A stretch of DNA of 38,286 bases from Neolentinus lepideus HHB14362 ss-1 (Eukaryota > Basidiomycota > Agaricomycetes > Gloeophyllales > Gloeophyllaceae), in assembly GCA_001632425.1 (NCBI GenBank), contig KV425693.1:1-38286 (forward strand), in the 5' to 3' direction. The notes beneath the pieces are model-generated. The model was not told the DNA's origin and did not search any database. It saw nothing but the letters and a program-made list of their open reading frames with translations. Below are positions 11,801 through 22,671 of the stretch, one piece after another (position 1 is the stretch's first letter; each line of letters starts with the position of its first letter). The translations under genes were made by a program, and so were the position numbers.

Positions 11801-12050
11801 TACTGATCAGTGTTCCAAGGTCTCCAGGACAACTGACATGGTGCGATTCAGGGATGGCATAACAGCCTGTTTGTATAGAGACCCGGTGCACGTACTAAGC
11901 CAACCATCTTTCATATCACTCCAATGACAGCAGAGTGGTTGAGGTAGGCAGAGACGAGAAGAACGACAGTCGAACTGTGATTGGCTGATAAATAAGATCC
12001 CACGTGTAAACACAGCCTCCGCGTCGGAGTCGTCCACGCTACTCGGATGG
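8871..12050. other. Long stretch without supportable genes
   Basis: Both strands have only short open frames without introns that join them. 8980-10620 is pyrimidine-rich on the plus strand and may be an old decayed element; no reverse transcriptase, integrase, transposase or kinase motif was found. The one internal structure noticed is a diverged direct repeat: about 11150-11285 resembles about 11738-11865 (shared words TTGTGTCATTCT, CTCCAA, GACATG..GCGATT). Confidence 0.4.
11150..11865 (+). repeat. Diverged direct repeat, two units about 590 bases apart
   Basis: Unit 1 (about 11150-11285) and unit 2 (about 11738-11865) share a long imperfect match beginning at GTTGTGTCATTCT(C/G)TCTGT and including CAACACTGACATG versus CAACTGACATG. 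No coding role or terminal repeat structure is visible. They may be remnants of a duplicated non-coding segment. Confidence 0.35.
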
Positions 12051-12113
12051 AATGCTCTATAGACTGGTCTGTAGAGACATCAACTGTTACCATTGATTTT
12101 ATATACCCTCATA

Positions 12114-13578
12114 ATGCTCACTGACGACCTATCTATGATTGAGCTGCGTGGCCCTTTCGTCGAATCACTCCGACCTGGTGGACAAATCACCATTGGGGAC
12201 GCCGAATATGAGTACGCCAACAGTTCTGACGACGAATCGGTAGAGAATCGCCCTGGTGTAGGGAGAACGCTGGACAGGCTTATTTGACACGCCGCTGCGC
12301 CAGTGGGTGTCTTCCTCACCCGGCACTTGCCTCTAAGGCAGTCCTCTGCAGGAGAGATTCGCAATATAGAGCTTCGAAGTGAGAACCTTGAGTGGCTCGG
12401 CCCAGATGGCCGTATCACTATTCAGGGTGAGGAGTATGAATATCTGGACTTTGATGACGACGACTCGGGCGATGAACACGTAGGTCCTGGACGAACCTTG
12501 GGCAAGATGGTGAAGCGCGTCTCTGCCCCGGTAGAGATGTTCATTAGTCTATGCTCGGACATGCTAGGCAACGGTCCAGATGCATTATTTTTCAGGTTCA
12601 TGCACGACATTGGCTCGGGTCTCCGGGAGACGCGCCGCAAGCGCCGTCGACCGCTGTCCTATTGGATGGATCATATGCGAAGCGGATTCTACAGCCTCCG
12701 TTGGTTAGACTCCACCCAGAACCACAAGGCCGATACACGACTGGTGCAGTTCGTCATGTAAGGAATCTATCCATATCCACCTTCTTCCCGTAGACTGAGT
12801 CCATCACTTCCAGTGACCGCCGCTTCCACTTCTCCGTTAGGCTCACTGCAGCGTACTACCTGATCCTAGTGCTGTTATACGGCCTCCCTTCTAACCTCCC
12901 TTACGTTATCCCACATATCCACGACGCGCTAACTCATCTATGCTAGGAAGGGTATCATCGCGGATACCACACAAGCACTTTTCACCTGCTGTGTGCGGTA
13001 GTAACCTACAGAAATGATATCCTGTCCATCTCCACCTGTAAAGACCATGAAGTGCCAACGGTCATTCTGTACGTATGCGGGTTTTCTGTATGTCATGATA
13101 TTGTACTAAGTCCATAATCTACGATATTTATCAGGTTTACTGATCGCGTTGTATCCCCTATGGTAGTCGCCATGCAATTGCATCGACTACGCTGGGATCT
13201 GGACACTTTGAACAGATCTGGCCTCGAGGCGGCATACCGCTCTATGAAGTCACTCCTCCCGAGCTTGAATCGATGTTTACCTGATGAAGCTCAATCCGAG
13301 TCGGCACTACGGAACACAGCGCAAGCCAACTTTGACGGCTTGGAATGGAGGTTCGCGTACAGGCTCAGTGCGATGGAGCGGGAAGAGCTTCTAGAAAGAA
13401 CGGTGCGTGTCTCAAGCTTTCTTATATCATATCAGTTCCATCTACTCACTTTCGATTTCGATAGCAATATATCGTCCCTTGTGGTACTGAATTTGGCGTT
13501 CGATATTGGGTTTTCAACAACGATCTTGCTGAATTCGGCCCAGGGTACGATCTACAAGGGTCACATGGAGAGGGATAA
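12114..13578 (+). pseudogene. IELRG-family gene, F-type, with duplicated N-terminal module
   Basis: This is the most complete F-type copy. Exons: 12114-12758, 12814-13068, 13135-13402 and 13465-13578, with introns of 55, 66 and 62 nt. Exon 1 contains the N-terminal module twice in the same frame. The first is 12114-12287 (SMIELRG...PGGQITIGDAEYEY...GRTLDRLI), ended by TGA 12285-12287. The second is 12350-12540 (IELRSENLEW...GRITIQGEEYEY...KRVSAPVEMF). Only the TGA separates them. Exon 2 (DRRFHFSVRLTAAYYLILVL) has one TAG at 12944-12946, where relatives have a sense codon. Exon 3 is open and exactly 268 nt. Exon 4 begins QYIVPCGTEFGVRYW and ends at TAA 13576-13578. Two in-frame stops make it a probable pseudogene, though the rest of the frame is preserved. 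Function unknown. Confidence 0.7.
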
Positions 13579-13811
13579 GCACGTGGAGGGGGCTGGGAGT
13601 GGCCGCATGGGCACCTGTAGGGTTCGCAGAATCGCCTGGAAAGAGTCGTTCTGGAGTCATCAAAGTAGTGCCAAAGACGAACTGACAGTCCCTGAATCAG
13701 TTCCGAATGGACATATATGATTCAAATGCCTGTGGAAGACGTCGCATTTGAGCAGCTTTCCCCTGAGTACTGCCGCATGCGTCTCAGGTCGTGCAATCGC
13801 GATGCACATTT

Positions 13812-13889
13812 CCTGAAAGCTCGACACGAAGGTTGTACAGACCACTCCCACGGTTCTTCCACACACCTCATGCCCTACATCCTGCCGCC
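13812..13889 (+). promoter_or_regulatory. Degraded promoter of G-type copy E
   Basis: This aligns with the promoters of copies A, B and C (CCTGAAAGCTCG...TTGTACAGACCACTC). The left arm of the palindrome is altered and the TATATAAA box is replaced by CCACGG-like sequence, so core-promoter function is probably lost. Confidence 0.45.
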
Positions 13890-14950
13890 ATGACGTCCAT
13901 CAGTGATATGTCAATCATCGAGCTCCGTGGCCGCCGAACGGAAGGGCTAGGACCCGGTTCAAGAATCACTATCTGGGACGAGGAGTACGAGTACCTCGAC
14001 AGCGACGACGACGACTCAATCGACGATGCACCTAAGCCTTGCAGAACGCTGGGAGGCTGATAAGCCGTATCTCTACTCCCATCGAGATGTTCATCAGTAC
14101 TTTACTGCTCCGACCTAGCTGTCAACGGACCCGACGCGCTGTATGCTAGGCTCATTATAGCCTCTGACAGTTTGTCATTATCATTTATCATTATGAAAGA
14201 TAAAGCACAGCACGCTGGGCTGGGCATCTGCACTTTCGTCCGAGTGTTGCCACTACCGACATGCTGTGGGACTAATAGATTTCGTAATGTAAGCGGACAA
14301 ACAACTGCTCTAGTACTTGCATCAATGACCTGGCTGAGTGGCATCCAGTGATCATAGATATGTCTTCTCAGTTCGATTAACAGCGGTATACTATCGTTTT
14401 CTAGTGCTGGCGTACAGCGTCCCCTGGCTAACGGACACAGGACATATCATACTACCACACATCATCCCACTTATTTACGACGCCATCCAGCACATATGCG
14501 AGGAAGGGAGTCCGAGTCGGTAAATATGCTTTGCGAGTTATTTGCGTCCGCTATGCGATAATTTTCATTACAAACGCGATATCCTACGTCTAATAGGATG
14601 TGGACTGTGGCGGGGAGGAAGTGCCCGAACTCATCATGTATGCACATTCATTTATCTCATTATGTGATTTACGATATCCAGGTGGGCCAATAATTGTGAT
14701 ATTGGATCTGTAGAAAAAGTGATACAATTACCTCGATCAAGTAGTTCTTGGACCATGGGGAGTATATCTGATCTTGAAATACAAAACCGTGCACTCAATC
14801 GACTCCTACCTAGTTTGACTCAATATCTGGTCGATGAAACTCAATTCAGATCTGAACTACGAAATGCAGCAGGATACTATATATGAACGTTATCAGAAGG
14901 AAATAATGAGATTAACAAAGAGCTTATTGAAAAGCTGGTGGCTTTCCGGG
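13890..14950 (+). pseudogene. IELRG-family gene, G-type, copy E (multiple lesions)
   Basis: It starts MTSISDMSIIELRG with the acidic SDDDDSIDD stretch, then loses frame just before the KRVSAPVEMF segment and stops at TGA 14058-14060. Exon 1 ends at 14288; exon 2 is 14349-14637, with DHRYVFSVRLTAVYY and a TAA at 14521-14523. Exon 3 starts at 14682 and frameshifts before TGA 14884-14886. It then runs to a non-consensus donor near 14940. The fourth exon is not visible. It lies about 310 bases after the F-type gene in the same direction, preserving an F-then-G tandem order also implied by blocks A-C. Confidence 0.65.
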
Positions 14951-15310
14951 ATTTCAAGTTGCTGTCCTAGGCCTCCGGATGTAAGTTGGCCTCGGATCAT
15001 CTTCGATCCAAGGACAGCCCGAGGCTGTAATGACTGTACTCAGTAAATTAGTCCTAAGATAGACTGGTGTGTTTATGTATAACGAGGCGTTAGCTGGACA
15101 TGATCCGGCAATCTTCTAATCTATTGGGACTGTGGCATGTTCTTAAGTGATTCAGAGTGCAAGGAGGGCGGCAGGCTATTACATTATCCCACTGAAAGTA
15201 GAGTAATGACAATTCAAGAGATATATAAACTAGATATGCAAAGCGTGGACACAGACAAGATCACAAATACAATGAACATTCTAACGGAACGAACAAGAAA
15301 AAGAAAACGA
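14951..15310. other. Intergenic gap between copy E and kinase K2
   Basis: No gene or repeat recognised. It contains the region downstream of K2's stop codon (minus strand), so the K2 3' end is expected here. Confidence 0.4.
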
Positions 15311-17666
15311 CTAATTGACATCAGACTTTGCCTGAGGACGGAGACCAGTGCGTCTGTTACCAGGCCTGGACGTGCCTGGAGATGGAGTCTTCCTGAGCTG
15401 GCGGCCGTCACTCTTGCCATCTTGACCCTTGCGGCGGCCTCGGCGAGGACGTTTGCTCCTCGACGAACCATCCGAGTCGCCATCGACTGGGGATGTCGAT
15501 TCCTGGGCGTTGATACGTGTCTTGGCGGCGAGTCGAGAAGAACGACGGGGTTTCTCGCAAATCTCTCGTCCTGCATTGGTCGATGGACTTGGTTCATCTG
15601 TCTGTGTCTGAGCTTGCGCCCCCGTCGTGGGTCGTCTCCTGTTTTCTTGCTCTCCGTCCACTGACAGGATTGTCTGCTTTGCACCAGTGGATGTGAGATT
15701 TCCCCTCGCATCTGCCTTGGCTTTCTTGGAATTCGAGGTGTTCGACTGCATGAGACTGACCGTGCTCCGTTCTAACGCTTGAGACATGAAGGCATTGGTG
15801 ACGACGGCTGGAGACTCCAGCAGCATAAAGGGCACAGCTCCGTCGTGTTCCTCGTCCGGCCACCCCTCAGTATTCAGCGCGTCTTCTATAGCCGATATAA
15901 CTGCAACATGAGTGAGCCTATTGCACGACTGGGACATAAGCTGGCTGAACTCGGCTTCAACCAGCTGGTCCATCTCATTCTGAGATATGACCTTTCCGTC
16001 GAGTCGCGTTGTTACATGAGCAAAGGCTATACCCCGCACGGAGACGTGATGACCCCGCGATGGATAATGAGTAGCGACGAGATCTGCGAACTCCTTGATG
16101 CATTTCGTCAATGGCTCGTTGTTCGAGACTGTCAGAGTATCCACGTGACGAGAGAGGAAGGTTTCTCGATGGGAGAGATCAGCCGTGAATATCAAGGCTA
16201 CCGCCTGGGAGCCACGTAATAGCTTGTCATCTATAGTAATGAAGCAGGAGGTGTGCTTCAGAACGACTTCGACAACGACCCAGAAGAATGATTCAAGGTC
16301 ATGCCACTTGTCATGTTGGACCTTTGCCCGGAAAAGAGCCATGGCAGTATACTGGAATGTTCCCTGAATGTTTCGAGTCAATAAGGCGTGTGCTTATAAA
16401 TGATGCCGCCTTAGACTTACCGTGAGATCGCACAGGAGATCATCGGCGCCAGGAGCCCTAAGGTCTACAGCGTATTCAGGATCAATTATGAATCCTTTAG
16501 CCCCATCCTCCGCTTTGACGTCAGCACTGATCATGATGTTGCTCGCACTGATGTCGCGATGCAACACACCCTGTTCGCACATGTTGTTGTGGCCTATGAT
16601 GGCATCGCGGATGGATTCCAAGAGAATCCTGGTGGAATTGAAGCGCCAAAGGGGTATCCCAATCGACAAGAGAATCACGCGGTGGTGGACCAACTCCTTG
16701 AATCGTTGTCTGTCCTTCTGATTCCCAGCCAGAGACGGAAGGATCCCCGCGATTCCTTGATTGAGGCGGGCACCAGAAGAACGATGGACAGTGTCGTCAG
16801 GACTATCATCGATGTCGTAATCATGTGAGAAGCGAGCCACTCCGAAAGTCTTGGTTCGTCCACGGTATATCGCTCTATAGACGTCACCTTCGGCCCATCG
16901 GTGGCTCTCTCTCCAATAATCTTTGATCACGACCATTGGCGCATCTCCATCGTCCCCATGACATATTTTCGTCGCAATCCAAACACGCGTACCGCGACCA
17001 AAGATGGATTTAGAGCAGAACAATGGTTGCCCTAGCGTAACGTAGGTGTCAGGCATTCCTCCTTCCGTGGAAGACGGAACACTGATACGCATACTTGACT
17101 GCGCCAAGGAACACCCAGGAGGATCACTCTGGTATGATCCTGGCGGAAGTAGATTATCTTCTTGTCCTCTCCTGTAAGCCTTGCTGACCAACTCTCGCTC
17201 AGCTTCGAGGACGGACGCCGTCAGAGTCGCATCAATGCCACCGTTAGCGTACAAAGCCAACCCGATGACAAACTTGAGTAGAGGTTCGGGCTGGGTCTTG
17301 TAGGGAAAGGAACGCGAGGCAATGACGGACGATCTGTCCCAACGAAAAAGACGAGCCATGTCCCCGAATATACCAATAGCAAGCAGGAAGCACCGGGGAA
17401 CAGAACGGAACGCGCTGACCGCATACTCCTGTATCTGGGTCCAGTTGTTGACCTGTTCGGTGTTCATCTTAAGCTTCATTCCCGGATCATAGCCATAGAG
17501 AGGGTCATCCATCACAGTTCTCTTGACTTCGATAAAGGCGATTGATCGTGCCCAATGGCTGTATTCTTCATCCGACTTAAGTATGGCCAAGTCCGGTGCG
17601 ATGCGGTAGCCCTGCTGGGACTCTTTCTGGCGTTCATCTGCGCAGATGTGGATTTGCAAAGGCAGG
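15311..17666 (-). CDS. FunK1-type fungal protein kinase K2 (5' part lost in the assembly gap)
   Basis: The visible exons are 17666-16421 and 16363-15311, joined across a 57 nt GT-AG intron at exactly the position used in K1 (after ...DLT, before GTFQYTAM). No internal stop is seen. Motifs in order: FunK1 N-terminal part (RIAPDLAIL, SIAFIEVKRT), glycine-loop equivalent IFGRGTRVW, ATP-site Lys in VVIKDYW, catalytic loop HRDISASNIM, FIIDPEYA in place of DFG, the KWHDLESFFWVV helix, and a long basic C-terminal tail (RRSSRLAAKTRIN, RSKRPRRGRRKG) suggesting nuclear location. K1 and K3 have an intron just before the catalytic loop; K2 reads straight through. The start codon and N-terminus lie in the gap (17667-18116), so any start drawn beyond it is artificial. 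Probably functional. Confidence 0.8.
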
Positions 17667-18116
17667 NNNNNNNNNNNNNNNNNNNNNNNNNNNNNNNNNN
17701 NNNNNNNNNNNNNNNNNNNNNNNNNNNNNNNNNNNNNNNNNNNNNNNNNNNNNNNNNNNNNNNNNNNNNNNNNNNNNNNNNNNNNNNNNNNNNNNNNNNN
17801 NNNNNNNNNNNNNNNNNNNNNNNNNNNNNNNNNNNNNNNNNNNNNNNNNNNNNNNNNNNNNNNNNNNNNNNNNNNNNNNNNNNNNNNNNNNNNNNNNNNN
17901 NNNNNNNNNNNNNNNNNNNNNNNNNNNNNNNNNNNNNNNNNNNNNNNNNNNNNNNNNNNNNNNNNNNNNNNNNNNNNNNNNNNNNNNNNNNNNNNNNNNN
18001 NNNNNNNNNNNNNNNNNNNNNNNNNNNNNNNNNNNNNNNNNNNNNNNNNNNNNNNNNNNNNNNNNNNNNNNNNNNNNNNNNNNNNNNNNNNNNNNNNNNN
18101 NNNNNNNNNNNNNNNN
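17667..18116. other. Assembly gap (450 N)
   Basis: 450 undefined bases. The length is as given and may be a placeholder. It removes the 5' coding part of K2. Open frames that appear to run through it in any direction are meaningless. Confidence 0.99.
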
Positions 18117-18120
18117 TCAT

Positions 18121-18230
18121 GACGGAGCGAGTCGCAGTGGACGTACCCAGCAAGACTCGCAAGAGTCGTCGTCTTTATACATTTTGCTCGTGTGACTCGC
18201 TGATGTGGTTGAGTCAATGTGGCCGAGTCG
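18121..18230 (-). promoter_or_regulatory. Candidate K2 promoter with clustered GAGTC/GACTC sites
   Basis: Reading on the minus strand, GTATAAAG (18180-18173) is a TATA box facing the gap and K2. Upstream lie TGAGTCA (18210-18216), TGACTC (18193-18198) and GAGTCG (18225-18230). Three more GAGTC/GACTC words fall between the TATA box and the gap (about 18130-18168). TGA(C/G)TCA is the classic fungal Gcn4/AP-1-type bZIP site; its use here is inference. Confidence 0.45.
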
Positions 18231-19619
18231 TGGTGGTAAGTGAGCACAAAGAGACCAACTCTCCATCAATCGCCGCGTCACATCATTGTGACAGAGCTTC
18301 AGTCACGCACCTCGTGTCAGACGCGTCTTGCCACACCTCCGACTTAGTTCTATTCCTTCCTCTTTTGTATCGTGTAAAACTAAATCATAACGTGTATATA
18401 CCTGAATACTGCGATATTCCCCATCTTTTATAAGTCGAGAAGCCATCCAAATGATTGTGGCACATATCCTCACGATTCCGTGCTGCTTTCCCTTTCGGTA
18501 TCGATTGAATGACTGCTTTGAGATGGAAGTTATCGTCTCATTGTTCTCCCTTACTTTCATGACTCGTTCCTGACGTCCGTCGGTCACCAGTCTCGACCCG
18601 AATACGATATTCCACTCTGCCGGTTCCAAGTGCATGATTTAAGGAACATCCGACGGGCATGTGGTGGACCTTCTTACGTATATTTCCTCTATCCGTTGAG
18701 CGCTCGTACCGAGGCCTGACTCGTGTCGACCTGGCAAAAAAGGACACGACTCTGGTAGAATTGCTTTCACGGTAAATACGGATGTCTTTAAATTTTCAAT
18801 CTTATAATTAACTTTACAAGTACTTGAATGATATTATATCACAATCTCTGTGTCATCCCAAATATCTCCATTTCTCCCCACGAATAAAGGAGTCCTTCAC
18901 ATCACCTTCAAATTGCTATGCCATCTCTACACCATCCGTAGTCGCCATCAATCCTCGGTAAAGGGCGCCATGGGTGATGGGGATGTGAGTTGCTAGTATA
19001 TTAAGCCAACCGTTCAGGAAGATTAGGCATGGGTATAATAGTGAGGTGCTTTCTTCTGTTCTAGCGTGTGGTCGTGCTACATACCAGAAATAGGTTGAAA
19101 TGGAAGACTAAATATGGTGCCGAGAATCGCGCGGTCTAGCTTCCATTATGATTAAGCGATGATGGTGGCTTTGCCTCGCATTGTTGGAAGCTACGCACGA
19201 ATTGGATCGGCATCCGATACGAGTCATGAACAGATGATGTCCATAAAAAGTTACACTGAGTCCGAGTACGTATTCAGTATCTCATTCCTTCCATAATTGG
19301 ATGTACAGCCTGGCAGGCGCAGTTGTTCAGATAAAGAAACAAAGATTCGAGCGTCCAGAACCGTTGCAGCCAAGTCAATGTTCTTTCAAGATAAATTAAT
19401 TGGGATGGGCACAATGAGGTTAGGCATGGCAGCGTGAGTGTTACATCACGAGGCTTCCGCGCCTTGTTGAGGTCAAGTTTGTTCCTCGCTTAAACACCAC
19501 CAACCACCACGAGGCAGCAACAGCGGTGAATTACAGACAAAAGAAGCCAAGAGAGCCACACAAACACTGTAATAATTGTACGGCGGTTTCCCCACGTCTC
19601 CGTACATTGCCTTATCCTT
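18231..19619. other. Stretch without recognisable gene
   Basis: Only short unsupported frames are present. The N-terminal half of K3, expected just upstream of 19620, is not found here, so K3 is 5'-truncated rather than merely frameshifted. Confidence 0.4.
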
Positions 19620-21475
19620 TCTCGTCATCCCAACTCTCTCTGCCAACAGCGGCCTCGACGATACGACATCAATTTCTGAGCATACCATTACTACTATGAT
19701 GCAATTCAATGCGCAAGATAATGTGGCGGACGCTATGTCTGTCGTCCCTACCCACTATCCCATCCATGAAGGGCGTACCCTGGCCGACGACAGTACCTTG
19801 ATCTATGCAAAACACAGAGATGGTAATGTCGCCATCTGGCATCACTATGCCACTCTTGGTTCACCTTTGTTTGTTTCCCGATCGATATTCGGTCGTGCAA
19901 CGGTCAACCCGGGATTGAATTACAACGAGAGCCACGGATGTCACTCCCGTAAACTTCGACACTCCTGGTAGTTGCGTAGTCATAAAAGATAGGAGGACAA
20001 GCGACCGCCCAACCGAGGAGTCAATATATCACAAGATATATGGTAACCGAACAGAGGTGTTTGAGGTGGCACATTCCCTGTGCGACTATGGCGTAGTGGA
20101 CGATCTGATGGACAGGGTTCACTGGACGCTGGGAGGTCGCGACCATGCTGAAAAGGAGAGAGCCTGTGAAGAACCAGTTCACCACCGTTGTGCACTGCTA
20201 TCCGTTGGTATTCCTCTTTAGAGATTCACGTCAATACGCCAGCTCGTGAAGGCCATCCGATATGCCAGCAAAGGTGACGCACTCGAATTTTGTCTGCCTT
20301 ATGCTTTTTCATTGACGTAAAATAGGACATTGTAACATGAACGTCAAGAATGTGCTACATCGCGATATCAGTGTGAACAACATCATGATCAGTGCTGACG
20401 TGAAAGCCGAACATGGAGCTCAAAACTTCCTGATCGATCCGGAACTAGCTGCTATCATGGACATCAAGACAAGCCTCTAGCATCCAGCATCCGCCGTCTG
20501 GCTGCTCTTGTTGCTACTCACTATCCAGACTTTAAAACGGCGGTGACAGCCGCCCCCGAAGATCTCAATCGATTCACTTACGATACAGTTCTTGCCACCA
20601 TAGAGGAATTGCTTGACTCGGAAGACTGGCCATCATTTGGTGATGAGGCGTCGTCGTTGCCTTATGCATTGGATGAAAACGAAGGCAAACAAACCCATGT
20701 TACCGGGTCCAAGCTCCAGGAAGCGATGCGAGTCGCAGAGATTCTCAAGCAACACTCTGCGCCCACAAGAATGGCCTCTTACCAGTGCAAACCGCTCTCT
20801 ACTGGAACTGCAGCTCAGGAGAAACGCGGGACCACGCGGACTATAAAGGTGGAGCCAGTGGAAGAGGTCATCGCTGTGACTTCGCGTCCGAATTCCAGGT
20901 CTAGTTCGAAGAGGAAGTCCCCATCTTCGTCCGCTGACAGACAGCGCGAATACGACGGAGATACCGAGTTGCAAGTCAAAAGGCTCCACTTCCAAACCAC
21001 CTCCCCATCAACGGTTTGGGCTTCATATGATACCCTTCCTGCAGCTCCCCCCCCTCCATCCAATAGCTTGAAGAGAAAAGGCTCGTCCATCCTCCCGAGG
21101 AAGCGAAACTGTCGCATCCTCCCCCGTACGACTCCCTTGAGGACGAAGGCCATAGGGGATGCTACGGAGAAAATCACACATGACGATTCCTATTTACTCC
21201 CGAGGTCAGTGGAGATTATTCGTGACCTCCCTCAGCGTGTCCAGCCACCTCGCGCGGCCAAGACAACCCATACAGTGGTTGTTTCCGCTGAGCCTTGTAC
21301 CCTTCGAAACCGGAGGAGAGCTAATGCACTGCTAACTAATCCTAGGACGCAGACCGCCGCGACCACGGCGCCTACCTCTGCTGTGAAGGCCGAGTCTAAC
21401 TAGGTTGTGGTGGACCTCGCTCCGCGCGTGGTGGTCCGTCGCAGCGCTAGGATGGCGGCGAAATCTCTCGCATAG
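19620..21475 (+). pseudogene. FunK1-type kinase K3 (decayed copy)
   Basis: Similarity to K1/K2 begins at SANSGLDDT (about 19640), so the N-terminal third is missing. It continues through HYATLGSPLFVSRSIFGRAT. The frame shifts around 19915-19940 and is regained at SCVVIKDRR. It runs through VHHRCALLSVGIPL to an in-frame TAG (20219-20221). An intron (20274-20325, 52 nt) precedes the catalytic loop LHRDISVNNIMIS and FLIDPELA. A TAG follows at about 20478, and the activation segment and following helix are deleted: the next recognisable part is RRLAALVATHYP. The basic tail (20841 onward) then matches K4 at 1-614, but ends early at TAG 21400-21402, where K4 has CAG. It also carries a 24-base insertion before the original end. 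Non-functional as a kinase. Confidence 0.8.
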
Positions 21476-21554
21476 CAGAGGCGTGCTGTCACGTCCTCTC
21501 GATCTCGTGGCCCGCGCTCAGTAGGACGCTCTAGAGTGCGTATTTTGCTCGCTC

Positions 21555-21740
21555 ACACGGTGAATGTAGAACTTACGATACGAGTGAAGTGAGCGTGATG
21601 CCACAGTGGAGAAGCCAATCTCCCTGCGTACTGACGTAGGCAATGATACAACGTATTGCTTATACCATGTAGCCTGTCTAGTCGTCCTCAACACCATTTG
21701 GCCATTGCGCATAACGTGTCGACTAAGCGCACGAAGGGGG
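21555..21740 (-). pseudogene. Fragment of unidentified segment U (block B)
   Basis: The minus-strand stretch RTTRQATWYKQYVVSLPTS, REIGFST, SLHSYRKFYIHR aligns with the U 5' exon at 29140-29310 and keeps the GTAAGTTCTAC donor. It is truncated at the same base as the block A fragment. Product unknown. Confidence 0.4.
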
Positions 21741-21895
21741 ATAAAACATACATCAGTCAGAGATTAGCTTGGATCGAGGTAGATAATGTTAATAGTAAAA
21801 CGCAGTTGCTCACAAGGTATGCTCGAGGCGGATCGTACTGCAGGTATAACCTCCATAGGAGAGGAGTCCACGAATTATAGGTAATAGCCACGAGG

Positions 21896-22414
21896 TATCC
21901 CTGTGGTAGTCGCCATGCAATTGCGTCGACTACGCTCGGATCAAGATACTTTAGACGAATATGGCATCAACGCGGCAGGCCTTTAGATAAAGTCACTCCT
22001 ACCATATCGACACTCACCCGATGAAAATCGAGTCGAGTCGACACTACGAAAAACAGAACAAGCTATAACGGCTTGGAGTGGAGGTTCCCATACAGGCTGA
22101 GTGAGATGGAGCGGGCAGAGCTCGTAGAAAGACTGGTGCGTGTATCAATCTTTACATCATATCAGTTCGATGTGCTCACGTTCGGTTTCGATGACAATAT
22201 ATCGTCCCTTGTGATACAGACTTTGGCGTTCGATGCTGTATACGACGACCTTGCTGGATTAGGCGCTGGGTACGATGTGCAAAGCGGGAATGGAGAGGGA
22301 AGTCGCATGGAAGGAGTCGGGAGTGATCATCGAGTTGCTGTAGCATTAAAGAAATTGTTTGGAAAGGAGTGTTCTGGGATTACCATGGCCCCATTCCCGT
22401 CGATAATAAAATAA
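21896..22414 (+). pseudogene. F-type IELRG-family remnant: exons 3 and 4 (block B)
   Basis: Exon 3 (about 21896-22135) has an in-frame TAG in the ...AGL.IKSLL region but keeps WRFPYRLSEMERAELVERL and a GTGCGT donor. The acceptor of exon 4 has lost its AG (GATGACAATAT instead of GATAGCAATAT). Exon 4 carries an indel, but its 3' half is open to TAA: SGNGEGSRMEGVG, VAVALKKLFGKECSG, ending PSIIK. The related block C remnant preserves GAGIIMVPYSSRIN at the same end, so the ancestral F-type C-terminus was probably longer than in the 12114 copy. Confidence 0.65.
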
Positions 22415-22671
22415 TAGCCCAGGCTATAGTAATTTGGGACTTTCTAAAAGGAAAAACGTGCGCACCTATGATGAATTAAAAAATGCCCACGAAAGACGTC
22501 ATGATGTTGGGGCAACTCCCTCTCGCGCCTGCGCCCGCCCATCAGGTCGTGAGATCATGCTTCCAAGTACAGCGCTCGAGCCAGTCAGTCCATCAACCGC
22601 CAAGGCCAGGTCGAAACGCTCGACGACAGCTGCGAAATCGAGCGTGCGGAATGTTAGATCACCAGGACTTA

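Noticed and set aside
12303..12761. Second F-type module as a separate gene starting at GTG
   Set aside because: GTG starts are not expected in fungal nuclear genes, and the frame continues directly from the first module across a single TGA.
15137..15664. 175-residue plus-strand frame opposite the K2 tail
   Set aside because: It is the antisense shadow of the basic C-terminal tail of K2, with no motif of its own.
17555..18433. Long open frames running through the gap on both strands
   Set aside because: They are open only because undefined bases cannot contain stops. Only the minus-strand frame with FunK1 motifs left of the gap is real.
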